Shown here: piece after piece, positions 47,481-55,466 of the stretch
How positions within the stretch are numbered: position 1 is the first letter of the stretch
Layout of the letters: each line of letters starts with the position of its first letter
NCBI GenBank assembly: GCA_945910005.1
Contig: OX246744.1
Span: forward strand, 42,060,378-42,124,377
Origin: Isoperla grammatica
Taxonomy: Eukaryota > Arthropoda > Insecta > Plecoptera > Perlodidae
DNA: 64,000 bases
Reading direction: 5' to 3'
Program-made: the position numbers and the translations under genes
The notes under the pieces: generated by a model
The model's database searches: none
Told to the model about the DNA's origin: nothing
The model's input: the letters and a program-made list of their open reading frames with translations, nothing else

Positions 47481-48864
47481 GTAGGGGCGCAAGACGGTGG
47501 CTGCAGGTTCAACAAGAAGCCTCAGTACCGCTACTCGGGCTGTCAAGGCTACGACGGCTCGGCCCTGAACATCGTGCTCGGCCTAATATGTCTGTCTGTC
47601 TGTCTGTGTAGGGGCGCAAGACGGTGGCTGCAGGTTCAACAAGAAGCCTCAGTACCGCTACTCGGGCTGTCACCGCTACGACGGCTCGGCCCTGAACATC
47701 GTGCTCGGCCTAATATGTCTGTCTGTCTGTGTAGGGGCGCAAGACGGTGGCTGCAGGTTCAACAAGAAGCCTCAGTACCGCTACTCGGGCTGTCACCGCT
47801 ACGACGGCTCGGCCCTGAACATCGTGCTCGGCCTAATATGTCTGTCTGTGTGTCTGTGTAGGGGCGCAAGACGGTGGCTGCAGGTTTAACAAGAAGCCTC
47901 AGTTCCGCTACTCGGGCTGTCACCGCTACGACGGCTCGGCCCTGAACATCGTGCTCGGCCTAATATGTCTGTCTGTCTGTCTGTCTGTGTAGGGGCGCAA
48001 GACGGTGGCTGCAGGTTCAACAAGAAGCCTCAGTACCGCTACTCGGGCTGTCACCGCTACGACGGCTCGGCCCTGAACATCGTGCTCGGCCTAATATGTC
48101 TGTCTGTCTGTGTAGGGGCGCAAGACGGTGGCTGCAGGTTCAACAAGAAGCCTCAGTACCGCTACTCGGGCTGTCACCGCTACGACGGCTCGGCCCTGAA
48201 CATCGTGCTAGGCCTAATATGTCTGTCTGTCTGTCTGTGTAGGGGCGCAGGACGGAGGCTGCAGGTTCAACAAGAAGCCTCAGTACCGCTACTCGGGCTG
48301 TCACCGCTACGACGGCTCGGCCCTGAACATCGTGCTCGGCCTAATATGTCTGTCTGTCTGTCTGTGTAGGGGCGCAAGACGGTGGCTGCAGGTTCAACAA
48401 GAAGCCTCAGTACCGCTACTCGGGCTGTCACCGCTACGACGGCTCGGCCCTGAACATCGTGCTCGGCCTAATATGTCTGTCTGTCTGTCTGTGTAGGGGC
48501 GCAAGACGGTGGCTGCAGGTTCAACAAGAAGCCTGAGTACCGCTACTCGGGCTGTCACCGCTACGACAGCTCGGCCCTGAACATCGTGCTCGGCCTAATA
48601 TGTCTGTCTGTCTGTCTGTCTGTCTGTGTAGGGGCGCAAGACGGTGGCTGCAGGTTCAACAAGAAGCCTCAGTACCGCTACTCGGGCTGTCACCGCTACG
48701 ACGGCTCGGCCCTGAACATCGTGCTAGGCCTCACGTTCAACTTCGACGAGACCAAGTACACGAACCGCAGCCAGGAGAAGTACGTGAGGCGCATCACAGC
48801 CGAGACGGCCGCGGCAGAGATGGTGGAGTCCAACGCGACAGACGCGACCGTCGGGAGGGAGTAG
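19380..48864 (+). CDS. DUF1647-type glycosyltransferase-like type II membrane protein, five exons, complete
   Basis: Innermost exons are 19380-19523, 21706-21843, 29956-30186, 32720-33032 and 48632-48864 (TAG). Phases match (0,0,0,1), giving about 352 residues. Exon 1 starts MRTKT and holds one hydrophobic signal-anchor (about residues 5-23) followed by a Gln-rich stem, so the protein is probably a Golgi/ER lumenal type II enzyme. Family features in order: LPIIVTY, then LPNHTVIMYNLGLGSY, FPSHVEEVK, FRPLVIQ, a strand with AVLFLEVDHRL in place of the usual W-D-S region, LTHPKMFDYF, MLPWVQCAL, and the C-terminal GCHRYDGSALNIVLGL. Several N-glycosylation sequons are visible (NTS, NHT, NGS, NRS, NAT). 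Family activity is not established; sugar transfer is inferred from the fold class. Oddity: four splice junctions are expanded as tandem arrays. Introns also hold hAT, SINE and LINE elements. Confidence 0.85.
20300..20575. mobile_element. Palindromic MITE, copy 2
   Basis: Arms AACAATGTAACAAATGAATC (left) and GATTCATTTCATTTGTTTCA (right) pair. The same arms occur in the copy at 11391. Intron 1 of the DUF1647-like gene. Confidence 0.6.
21423..21656 (-). mobile_element. tRNA-derived SINE (family B), truncated minus copy
   Basis: The head (CCGGGAATCGAACCCTGGAC, reverse orientation) and part of the body are kept, with about 180 bases of the body missing. It ends about 50 bp before the exon 2 acceptor. 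Confidence 0.65.
22907..23823. mobile_element. hAT element, TSD TCACAAAG, carrying a nested hAT
   Basis: Ends TAGGGATGTGCAAATATTC and TATTCGCACATCCCTA, flanked by an exact TCACAAAG on both sides (22899-22906 and 23824-23831). Another hAT element sits inside. Intron 2 of the DUF1647-like gene. No transposase. Confidence 0.9.
22985..23439. mobile_element. Nested hAT element, TSD ACCACTAT
   Basis: Ends CATAGGCGTGCGCACGG and GCTGCGCACGCCTATG, exact 8-bp ACCACTAT at 22977-22984 and 23440-23447. It carries the GC-rich GGGGCTTTGCCCCAGACCCC block also seen at 14340 and 46760. Confidence 0.9.
23866..24516 (+). repeat. Short-unit array of acceptor-like sequence (about 30-33 bp, roughly 20 units)
   Basis: Units of the form GTGTTTGTGTGCAG-GTGCTG-TTCTTTCTTAAGG. 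Each contains the exact acceptor and first six exon bases of exon 3 (TGTGTGCAG|GTGCTG). It sits immediately upstream of the long-unit array. The last units (ending GTTATTACGAGTGTATG) match the intronic part of the long unit, so the long unit was probably built from this array. Confidence 0.85.
24517..30072 (+). repeat. Array 1: exon 3 acceptor plus first half of exon 3, 40 units of 134 or 143 bp
   Basis: Each unit is an intron end (TTATTACATGTGTATGTGTG, CAG) followed by about 115-120 bases of exon 3. I count 40 units: 24 long (with GACGGGCAG, encoding DGQ) and 16 short (lacking those 9 bases). A second polymorphism exchanges ATC and GTC (Ile/Val) before ATG. Only the last unit (29956) continues into the rest of exon 3. 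All units keep the acceptor. Unit length is 2 mod 3 in both classes, so entering from an earlier unit shifts frame and reaches a TAG (in GGGTAGC) within three units. The overlapping open frames across it are by-products. Confidence 0.95.
30103..30750 (+). repeat. Array 2: exon 3 donor, seven 93-bp units
   Basis: Donors (CATCCAG|GTAAGC) occur at 30187, 30280, 30373, 30466, 30559, 30652 and 30745. Each unit is 18 intron bases plus the last 75 exon bases (FPSHVEEVKLRAFRPLVIQ). A unit is exactly 31 codons and open, so using a distal donor would add n x 31 residues in frame. The junction inside the unit falls at TGCCCTTC, shared by intron and exon. The minus strand is also open across the array by chance. 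Confidence 0.93.
30757..30870 (+). mobile_element. Remnant of the GGCTGGGAGAAAACG hAT family
   Basis: GGCTGGGAGAAAACGTGTAA and AAACGTTTATTTTCCGAAAT match the left end of the intact hAT element at 36229. It starts about ten bases after the last array 2 donor. The right end is not found. Confidence 0.6.
31507..32592. mobile_element. hAT-type element with a long internal palindrome
   Basis: Ends TAGGGGTGTGCGAGTA and CTACTCGCACACCTCTA. Target duplication is only A/T-rich and imperfect. Inside, about 130-bp arms at 32007-32145 and 32289-32417 are reverse complements (TTACAAATGCAATA, GGCCAAAAGAATTACAAGG). It lies in intron 3, ending 127 bp before exon 4. Subterminal CTCGACTCGA repeats line both ends. 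Confidence 0.75.
32993..36208 (+). repeat. Array 3: exon 4 donor, about 60 units of 54 bp
   Basis: Unit: last 40 bases of exon 4 (GTGCAGTGCGCGCTCACGCA through CACCCCATCG) plus GTGAGTACACTCGC of the intron. Every unit keeps a strong donor (TCG|GTGAGT). Two units lack 9 bases (near 34147 and 36006). Variable sites are the base before TCG (ATC/GTC/CTC), AAGAC/GGAC/ACAC and CCACCCC/CCGCCCC. Being 18 codons long, the array is open on the gene frame and on other frames of both strands, producing giant false reading frames. The first donor (33033) gives the normal protein; distal donors would add n x 18 residues. Confidence 0.95.
36229..36584. mobile_element. hAT element abutting array 3, TSD YTTCGAGT
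   Basis: Ends TAGGGCTGGGAGAAAACG and GTTTACACGACTCAGCCCTA. Flanks TTTCGAGT and CTTCGAGT match at 7 of 8 bases. Starts 21 bases after the last array 3 donor. Confidence 0.8.
36585..38165. other. Intron 4 sequence, no gene seen; contains a G30 run
   Basis: Mostly unremarkable AT-rich intron. A run of about 26-30 G occurs at 37820-37846. Fragmentary repeats are likely but have no clear boundaries. Confidence 0.4.
38166..38286 (+). ncRNA. 5S rRNA-derived SINE head (121 nt)
   Basis: Contains GAAGTTAAGCAGCCTCGGGC and GGTGGATGGGTGACC, matching the A box/intermediate element and C box of 5S genes. Length is 121 nt, as in true 5S. The outer helix CCAACGGT / ACCGTTGG pairs perfectly, although its sequence differs from typical 5S. 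The linked body and tail show it belongs to a SINE3-type element and is not a functional ribosomal gene. Confidence 0.75.
38287..38590 (+). mobile_element. Body and tail of the 5S-derived SINE
   Basis: A conserved-looking central block (CCTTTCGGATGGGACGTAAA, GGTCCCCTTGG) of the type shared by many invertebrate SINEs, then a LINE-like 3' end and (AAAT)n tail. I cannot name the central domain with confidence. Confidence 0.65.
38956..39442. mobile_element. hAT MITE, TSD GTATTTAC
   Basis: Ends TAGGGATGTCATAGGGTA and TACCCTATGACATCCCTA, exact GTATTTAC at 38948-38955 and 39443-39450. Subterminal GGATCCGG/GGTACCCGGG repeats. Nested in the larger hAT. Confidence 0.92.
39443..41329. other. Non-coding interior of the hAT transposon
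   Basis: No coding frame found. Contains AGGCCTAGGCC motifs (39972 and 40157). A long untranslated interior is unusual for a hAT and may include further old insertions. Confidence 0.4.
41330..41482. mobile_element. Palindromic MITE at the transposase stop codon
   Basis: Arms AAGGTTCGAATTCATAGTCG and its complement (CGACTATGAATTCCAACCTT) are near perfect over about 40 bases, and include CCCCTACACCTAGGGGC. Flanking TA on both sides suggests a TA target. The right end forms the TAA that ends the transposase frame. Confidence 0.75.
41480..43261 (-). pseudogene. hAT transposase (BED finger), one in-frame stop
   Basis: A 593-codon frame interrupted by a single TAA at 42548-42550. N-terminal part (237 codons): BED zinc finger with WEYFG, CTLC and HLAMC. 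The RNase H-like core shows LTIDFWTS with the first acidic residue before the stop. VTDNAANMVKA, with the second, lies just after it. The C-terminal dimerisation region PCERVFSEAGHVMNKTRASL ends at 41483. The stop replaces a codon within the core, so the protein is probably inactive unless readthrough occurs. Length is usual for ZBED-like hAT transposases. Family assignment is firm. Confidence 0.92.
43900..44120. repeat. Left arm of a large inverted repeat
   Basis: From GAGCGTTCGGCAGTAGTCAT through ATGCGTCTAAACTTACACTC to ATGGCTTTCATTAC, this arm matches the reverse complement of 46290-46440. The enclosed 2.1 kb holds a LINE fragment and a Helitron-like element. Confidence 0.75.
44157..45724 (-). 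pseudogene. Decayed LINE fragment: end of reverse transcriptase and RNase H
   Basis: Reads on the minus strand from the C-terminal part of a reverse transcriptase (MKYLGVTLDKK, YTTYVRPAIEYG) through a linker to an RNase H domain: HIFTDGSYD, AEVAAI, VILSDS and GNEKADFLA supply the four acidic positions. It ends with a Cys motif region (CKLCSSDVQDRAHLF). Broken by stops at 45242 and 44628 and by a frameshift near 44980. The 5' end is missing, as is usual for LINE insertions. An A-rich tail lies on the minus strand near 44120-44135. Looks like an I/R1-type element with RNase H. Confidence 0.85.
45751..46250 (+). mobile_element. Second Helitron-like element (about 0.5 kb)
   Basis: Start TTAAGCGAGCGTC is inverted near the 3' end (GACGCGCTCACTTA), followed by a hairpin-capable AACGCG...AGCGTT, then CTAG and T. 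The same plan as the elements of the first 10 kb, but unrelated in sequence. No coding capacity. Confidence 0.6.
46280..46440. repeat. Right arm of the large inverted repeat
   Basis: Reverse complement of the arm at 43900-44120, about 85% identical over some 150 bases (GTAATGAAAGCCATCAGCTT to CGAACGCTCTTTAATG). Confidence 0.75.
46458..46913. mobile_element. Non-autonomous hAT element (CAGYGGTAC ends)
   Basis: Ends CAGCGGTACTAAACTGCGG and GAGTAGGTACCACTG. Flanks GGGTATTA and GTCTAATA match 5 of 8. Carries the GC-rich GGGGCTTTGCCCCAG block. Confidence 0.7.
46914..47440. other. End of intron 4, nothing recognised
   Basis: AT-rich intron upstream of the (TGTC)n tract; no feature supported. Confidence 0.4.
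47441..48725 (+). repeat. Array 4: exon 5 acceptor plus first part of exon 5, ten units
   Basis: Unit: AATATG, a (TCTG)n tract of variable length, GTGTAG acceptor, then about 95-100 bases of exon 5 (KKPQYRYSGC, YDGSALNIVLG). Acceptors lie near 47484, 47610, 47732, 47860, 47992, 48113, 48241, 48368, 48495 and 48631. Length differences come mainly from TCTG copy number. Only the last unit runs on to the stop codon. The first unit differs (CAAGGC for CACCGC). Confidence 0.93.
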
Positions 48865-48885
48865 CGACAGTCGGGCAACACCCGT

Positions 48886-49830
48886 TGCTTCAACAGTCAT
48901 ACGTATCGACACTGTCGCTTCGACAGTCGCGCCAACACTGTTGCTTCAACAGTCATATGTACCAACACTGTCGCTTTGACAGTCATACGTACCAACACTG
49001 TCCCTTTGACAGTCTTGCTTTGACAGTTGTACCAACACTGTCGCTTTGATAGTCAAACCAACACTTGTCCCTTCGACAGTCGTACCAACACTGTCGCTTT
49101 GACAGTCGTACCAACACTGTCGCTTTGATAGTCAAACCAACAACACTTGTCCCTTCGACAGTCGTACCAACACTTGCCACTTTGACAGTCAAGCAACACC
49201 TTTCGCTTTGATAGTCAAGCCAACACTTGTCGCTTCGACGGTCAAGCAATACCTTTCGCTTCGACAGTCGTACGCACCAACACTGTCGCTTTGACAGTCT
49301 TATCAACACTTGTCGCTTTGACAGTCGTACGTACCAACACTTGTCGCTTTGACAGTCTTATCAACACTTGTCGCTTTGACAGTCGTACGTACCAACACTT
49401 GTCGCTTTGACAGTCTTATCAACACTTGTCGCTTTGACAGTCTTATCAACACTTGTCGCTTCGACAGTCGTACGTACCAACACTTGTCGCTTTGACAGTC
49501 TTATCAACACTTGTCGCTTTGACAGTCGTACGTACCAACACTTGTCGCTTTGACAGTCTTATCAACACTTGTCGCTTTGACAGTCTTATCAACACTTGTC
49601 GCTTCGACAGTCGTACGTACCAACACTTGTCACTTTGACAGTCTTATCAACACTTGTCGCTTCGACAGTCGTACGTACCAACACTTGTCACTTTGACAGT
49701 CTTATCAACACTTGTCGCTTCGACAGTCGTACATACCAACACTTGTCGCCTTGACAGTCTTATCAACACTTGTCGCTTCAACAGTCGTACCATCACCTTT
49801 TGCTTCGACTGTCGTACAGCGTTCCAGTGA
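48886..49830 (+). repeat. Minisatellite beginning about 20 bp after the stop codon
   Basis: About 30 degenerate units of 28-35 bp: ACAGTCGTACGTACCAACAC, TTGTCGCTTTG. Presumably in the 3' UTR or just beyond. The GACAGTCG motif already occurs at the stop codon (GCGACAGTCGGG), which may be the seed. Confidence 0.85.
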
Positions 49831-51503
49831 AACCGCTTCAGTTCAAGCTGCAAGCGACCCTGTGAACCCCAGTTCGAATTTAAAGAACATTTTAACGTTA
49901 TTTTAAGCCTTGTTCGGAACCGCCTAGGAATACGTTAAAAATTGAATAACGTATGGAAAGACCGGTGAATCGTTCGCAACCACTTAAGGCGAATGTTGAG
50001 TCTCACTCGTTAACATTTTTTTATTAATAGCTTGAGAACGGTTCACAATTTATTGTCCCTTTGCTTCACTGTGTTCTAACTTTCTTGAGTTAATTTTTAA
50101 CATATTCTTAGTAGTTGACGAGAACGATGTTTACCCCTAAATGCTCTAACCTTCAGCAGGGACTTGAGCACTACTTTGAACTAATGGGGTTTTACTGTAG
50201 GCCCTACGCATTTGTGTAACGTCAGTCTTTAGAACCGTGATTCGGTCTAGGCAATTTTATTGGAGTTGGCTAATTGAAAGACGAGCAAATATTCCTACGG
50301 AACACGGTATAGAGATTTTGCTCATTAGAGTTGGTGCATTGTTGTTTAGTCACTCTTGGAAATGGTAGTTTTAGTGGTTCGCCACTTGATACGCGAGTAT
50401 TCTTTGTAAATACGGAGGAGTTGCTAGTTTTAATTGCCAGAGTTGGCGCGTTTGTGTTATGTCGGGGTTGAATAGCGTTATTTGAACGCTACTTTTGATG
50501 ATCTGCGCAAAAGACATTTTTCGGACGCGAGAGTAGGATGACTCGAAAACTCGTACGTAGGATAATATGTCACCGAAGGATCTAATCTGTACCACTCCCT
50601 GTGCCATTTCTGCTTCAGCAAAGGCTCAACAATTCATAGATATTCAATAATTCGTAGCAAAACATCATGTGTGAATTAATTAGTTCATTTTGTTGCCACC
50701 AGAATCCTTGCAGTCTCGTTTTAATGCAAAATTGTTCGGTTTTCGTGGTAATAATGGCATTGTGTGCGTATTTCTGTTAGAAACCAATCAAATCAACTTG
50801 GCCAAAAGCCAGAAAGGTGATCTATTGTAGGAAATGGCGTTCACCGTATGGTAGGCTATACGACAAAACCGAAGTCTGTCCTAGATTTTGTCAATGTCAA
50901 TAGGTTTTTAGATTATCAGTACCGAATTAAAACAAACAATATATGTACGTCATTGCTGGTAATTTTAAATGTCATCAAGTTGCAACTATTAACCTACAAT
51001 AATACAACCTGGGTTGTCAGTAGGATGAGCCAGTTCAGAATGTTGTTAACGGGTTCACCGGTTTTCAATCCAATCTGCTCGAGTTGAAAATCCGAGGCTA
51101 GTTTTAAAACACTTGGAACGTGTCACTGCTGTACCGATATGTCACTCAATGATACGCGTCTGTTATCAGTGAGACGGTCGTCGGTAAATGGGCGAAGGAA
51201 CGGGGTAGACTCTAGTTTTGAAATTTGATTCGTAATTAATTAATTAGTTGGGTGTGTTCCGGTTGTTGAAAATATTGGAGAAGGGACGTTATAGTGACTT
51301 GTGTAGCGATATGGGACGCTACGTTCGGCTTAGGCGTAAGTTTGTTTTCTTTAGCGAGCGGCGGACGAACTTAACTAAAGCAGAACAAACTTACTGGAGT
51401 AGGCCTACAGTATCTTTAATCGGTTATTAATACATGACCAACAAGCTACCAAAAATGTACTGATAAATATCTGGTTAATGATCAAACCAACATTTATATT
51501 AGT
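49831..51503. other. Intergenic, nothing recognised
   Basis: No splice-flanked coding segment or bounded repeat that I can support; no clear AATAAA close behind the DUF1647-like gene. Confidence 0.4.
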
Positions 51504-52063
51504 TAGGGATGTGCGGGTAGTGATTTTTGAGTTCGGGTCGGGCTCGGGTCGGGTACTTCAAGTACCCGCGGGCCCGGGTTCGGGTCGGGTCGTGTAAAAA
51601 ACTAATAATTAAGAGGACGCGGGCGTGCAGACCTTCAGAAGAATCGTTGCCAATTCTGCAGTTTTTGAGATAATCAATTTATTTTTTTTGCGTAATGTTA
51701 CTAAAGGAATTATAAATATACCTAATAATACCGATTTTCGATTAAAATTTTTTTCAACTTAGTGATATTATAAATATTTTTCTAAATCAGATAACAAAAT
51801 TTCGTGTTAGTAGGCCTGTCCTTTAGTCTCTCTTGCGAAACATATAGAAAATTCATAATTTTCGCATTATAACTACAGCTTCTACAGTTATCCCCAGTTT
51901 TGTGTATAGCCGGATAGTATACCGCTGCCCCTGCAACTTGTATTGCGAGCGCGGAGTCGCTACGTCGCACGTGTTGGAGGGGAAGTGACAAGCTTCGACA
52001 GCCACGCTGCACACATGCAGGTGGCCCGACTGCTTTGCGGCGCAAATGTTTGTTGCTCAGCGC

Positions 52064-52067
<4 letters not shown>

Positions 52068-52107
<40 letters not shown>

Positions 52108-52122
52108 TCTTTCTCTCTCTCT
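52068..52122 (+). repeat. (CT)n microsatellite
   Basis: About 27 CT repeats with a few interruptions. Confidence 0.9.
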
Positions 52123-52439
52123 CGTATAAAGATATATATTATTGACTAAAATTTCGTAAAACTTTCTTGTTGCCATATGAATGGGGTGTGTATGAATGAT
52201 AAGCTTGTTTCCTGTTTTCCTGCTTCTTTTGTTTGTTTGTTTTGTTAAAATGATATGTATGAATGATCGTAGACACTGATAAAATAATTACTGCGTTATT
52301 ATTATATTCTAAAATGTTGTCGCTAACTTTAAATTAAACTATAATGCAGTTTTCGAATGAATGGTTAACCTTAATTGCAATTAATTTTTTGTTTCTCATT
52401 ATGAGTTTGTATTTTAGTATATTGTATTGAGAAGTTTAA

Positions 52440-52606
52440 TGTTCGTACACTTATCCTTATATTATTAATATTGTTGTACTACTGTATATTGTTTTTTGTC
52501 TGTATCAAAAATGTATTATTTGTTAAAACGTTGGATGGAAGATAAGGCCTAGCTGGCCTTAATCTCGCCTTCAATAAAGACCATTATCGATCTATCTATC
52601 TATCGT
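52440..52606 (+). mobile_element. Probable LINE 3' tail
   Basis: The ending GGCCTAGCTGGCCTTAATCT, TTCAATAAAGACCATTATCG then (ATCT)n resembles CR1/L2-type 3' ends with a microsatellite tail. No coding part remains. Confidence 0.45.
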
Positions 52607-52796
52607 CACCTCGTCACTTCTTATTAAAAGTACCGTATAAAACCCCCGCTAAAAAGAGAAGGTGTCCCTGGACTGAAGTGTCCTATTTGTCTCGATTGTT
52701 AGCAAATTGCCCTATCACGTAAACTGTTCACTGATACTTCTGTCCCTTTTACTTCAATTTTATTTTTCTATTATCTGTTAGCCTATAGATACTGTT

Positions 52797-52915
52797 GTGT
52801 GACTGTGATGTGTAATGAAATGACTGTCAGACCACGCATCCTGCTCCTGGATGCGCGGAGAGCGGGTTTGTTCTAGACTAGCCTAGATACTGTTGTGTGA
52901 CTGTGATGTGTAATG
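52797..52915 (+). repeat. Detached copy of the 98-bp satellite unit
   Basis: Same unit as the array at 55467, separated from it by a 2.5-kb segment whose ends are inverted (GGGGAATATGCATG here, CATGCACATTCCC at 55448-55460). Confidence 0.8.
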
Positions 52916-53094
52916 GGGAATATGCATGATTTTTTTTTAGCATTTTACTAGATTAGGATTGACTTCATGAATACAAAAATATTTTATTTCGATGACATAG
53001 AATAAAGTTTCATTTATAAAAATGAGCTGAAAGTTTCACACATATTTATGGCGGGAAAAACGGGGCATACGTCACCTGCCATGTATATTGTATA

Positions 53095-53952
53095 GCCCGG
53101 ACGCCGTAACAAAGAAGGTTGTGTCGTCACGGATGATGTAATAGCAAGTGACCTCACACCTTGTAATACCAACTTAAATGTAGACTACTACTCATTGTCT
53201 TACCAGAAGTAAACATGTATTGTTATTTCATAGGTTGGTGGACATGGGCCCTGGATTAAATGCTATTTTTCTCCTTCTTGGTATGTGTTTGCGGTTTAAT
53301 TATGCAGGAATAAACTTTAGTTTCTTATTATCTAATTTAGCCTATTATATTCACTTATAAATTAACAATTGCTTAATTATGTTTGGGAAAATTTAAAGTA
53401 GTTCCGTCCCATCATGCTAGGCATGAAGATATGAAGAAGGAACAGCTACGGACGACCTACCTTTGTCAATTGCTTTGTCTGTCTGCATATTGTCGTACCC
53501 TAAAGGCACAGGGAACGCATATGACCACTCTGAAAGATCCCGAGTTATGTTTTCAGTGTCAATGTTTCTTGATATCGGTAATAAATTTTCATAAATAATA
53601 TTACAGGGTAAATCAACCGAACACGGGCGTAAAACGCCGCCATTATTTCCCCACGTGAACTCAACTTCTGTCAAACACGAAACGGCAATAAAGACAACAG
53701 ACCATCAAATGACAAAGAAATACATCAAGTATCCTAGCAACACACAGACGTCAAAGCTTTCTTGATGGTAGTATTTTTTAGTCACAGCCTACCAAAGCTA
53801 GTATTTTCTAACACCGCCTTGCCATTCAGTGTATTTTCTCTCTGACAGGTATAGTGCGCGGATGATCACTGCGTAAACGTCCACATATCACTACGCCGGC
53901 CAGAGTAATTAGTTGTGACGACACAACCTTCTTTGTTACGGCGTCCGGCCTA
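53095..53952. mobile_element. DNA transposon with about 35-bp perfect inverted ends
   Basis: CCGGACGCCGTAACAAAGAA and onward to GTCGTCAC is matched exactly by its complement ending at 53948; TATAG flanks both ends in inverted orientation with one mismatch. No transposase and no clear target duplication, so the superfamily is unknown. Confidence 0.75.
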
Positions 53953-54190
53953 TATCAGCAATCAACCAATCATAAAATGATAAATACAATAACGCTTATT
54001 TGTAAATTATCATATCCATAATCATATAAAATCGAATGAATGTCTAGTACGCCTAGTAATAAATTTTGAAGCCCAATTACTTTATACCAAACCTATTTTC
54101 ATAGAATATCAGTAAATATTGGGTGTTGTTATTCATCTGAAGCAGACTTGACAACGGCTTGAGTAAAAATTTTGACAAGGCTAGCTTGAT

Positions 54191-55178
54191 CATGGAGTTA
54201 TAAGTTGAGAAGGAGGTCTAGCTTGAATGGAAGAGCGCGATCATAATGTGGTCACTTCCGGTACTTTGACAGTGACGCCATTTTAGTTGTTTACTTTCAG
54301 ACATAGTGAGTATTGCAGGCTACGAAGCTCGACATTATAAGAAGTTAAATACGTATGAACGTACATATAAATTGAGGTAAGTGTACACAATTACTCTGCT
54401 GGTACCTTATCATTTTGTCGAGTAAGAATTTGTATCGATTTGCTTAGAAAAATACATAATAAAAATTAATGAAGTCCTGATACTGCCCTACTGTCAGGCT
54501 AGTGTAGGGCCTAGGCTTAAGAAGTAGCCTGTTTAAAACCATTGAACTGTAATTAAGCTTAAGCTACGACTATTAATACATACTTTTCAGTAAATCTAGG
54601 CCTATTGAAAATAAACCATAGGCCTTATTCTACCATGGTTCTACGCCCAGTCGTACAGTTCATTAAAAGTGGGCGATACATGTTGTCAACATAACCTCTC
54701 CAAAATCGCCTTCACTTTATAGGCCTAGGGCTAACTCTTGCCTATGTAGGGCCTAGCTAGGCCTAGATAGAATAGTTGTAACTTTGTGTGATTGCCGTTT
54801 CCTTTAGCAAATGTCCAAGTGGATTTACGTTTTTGAGGGATGATCAGGAATGTGCCTTGTTTTCAGATAAACCATTCTGGGATTGGACCTGTTCAAGAAC
54901 CTTGGTAGGCCTAAGCGTAGGCCCACCACTTCTAGGCCTTCCTCGTGAAGGTGTACTACTAATTTTTTACACTTGTGATAGGCCTAACGTTTTCCTTAAT
55001 AATTTCCGTTTATTTTACTCTTGTTCCAATCGCTCTGCACTATTTCACGGCTTACTTCGCGGGTCACAGTCGAATTAAACAACTAAAATGGCTGCCGTCC
55101 CGCGGTGTCTGCACGGAGCTATCTCGTACGCATTCTACTGCGCACCTAGACCTCCTTCTCAACTTATAACTCCATGGC
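54191..55178. mobile_element. Foldback element, TSD GCTTGAT
   Basis: Ends CATGGAGTTATAAGTTGAGA and TCTCAACTTATAACTCCATG are exact complements, with arms extending to the AAAATGGC region. GCTTGAT flanks both ends (about 54184 and 55179). Nested in the 6.1-kb hAT. Confidence 0.8.
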
Positions 55179-55466
55179 TTGATAACCTTGAAAATTTGAT
55201 TGTTTCGTCTAGGAGGCGGTGGCGAATTCCAAGGAGGTTATATGCAAAGTCATTCATATAAGCAGTGATTTTCATGGATTGTGACGTCACATACCGTTTA
55301 AAAATAATAGTGCGGGAAACAGATAATTAAACTCTTTGAACATGTATAGAAGCATAATGAATTAATTTTAAAACTTTAAAATTAGGTTTGTGATGTCTTT
55401 AGATGAATAACAATATATTCCACGTACCTTTAGAGCTAAAGCAAATTCATGCACATTCCCTATTGA

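Noticed and set aside
54782..55078. Exon-like frame with KCPSGFTFL (lectin-like start)
   Set aside because: A plausible acceptor precedes it, but there is no donor or continuing domain and it lies inside a foldback element with a target duplication.
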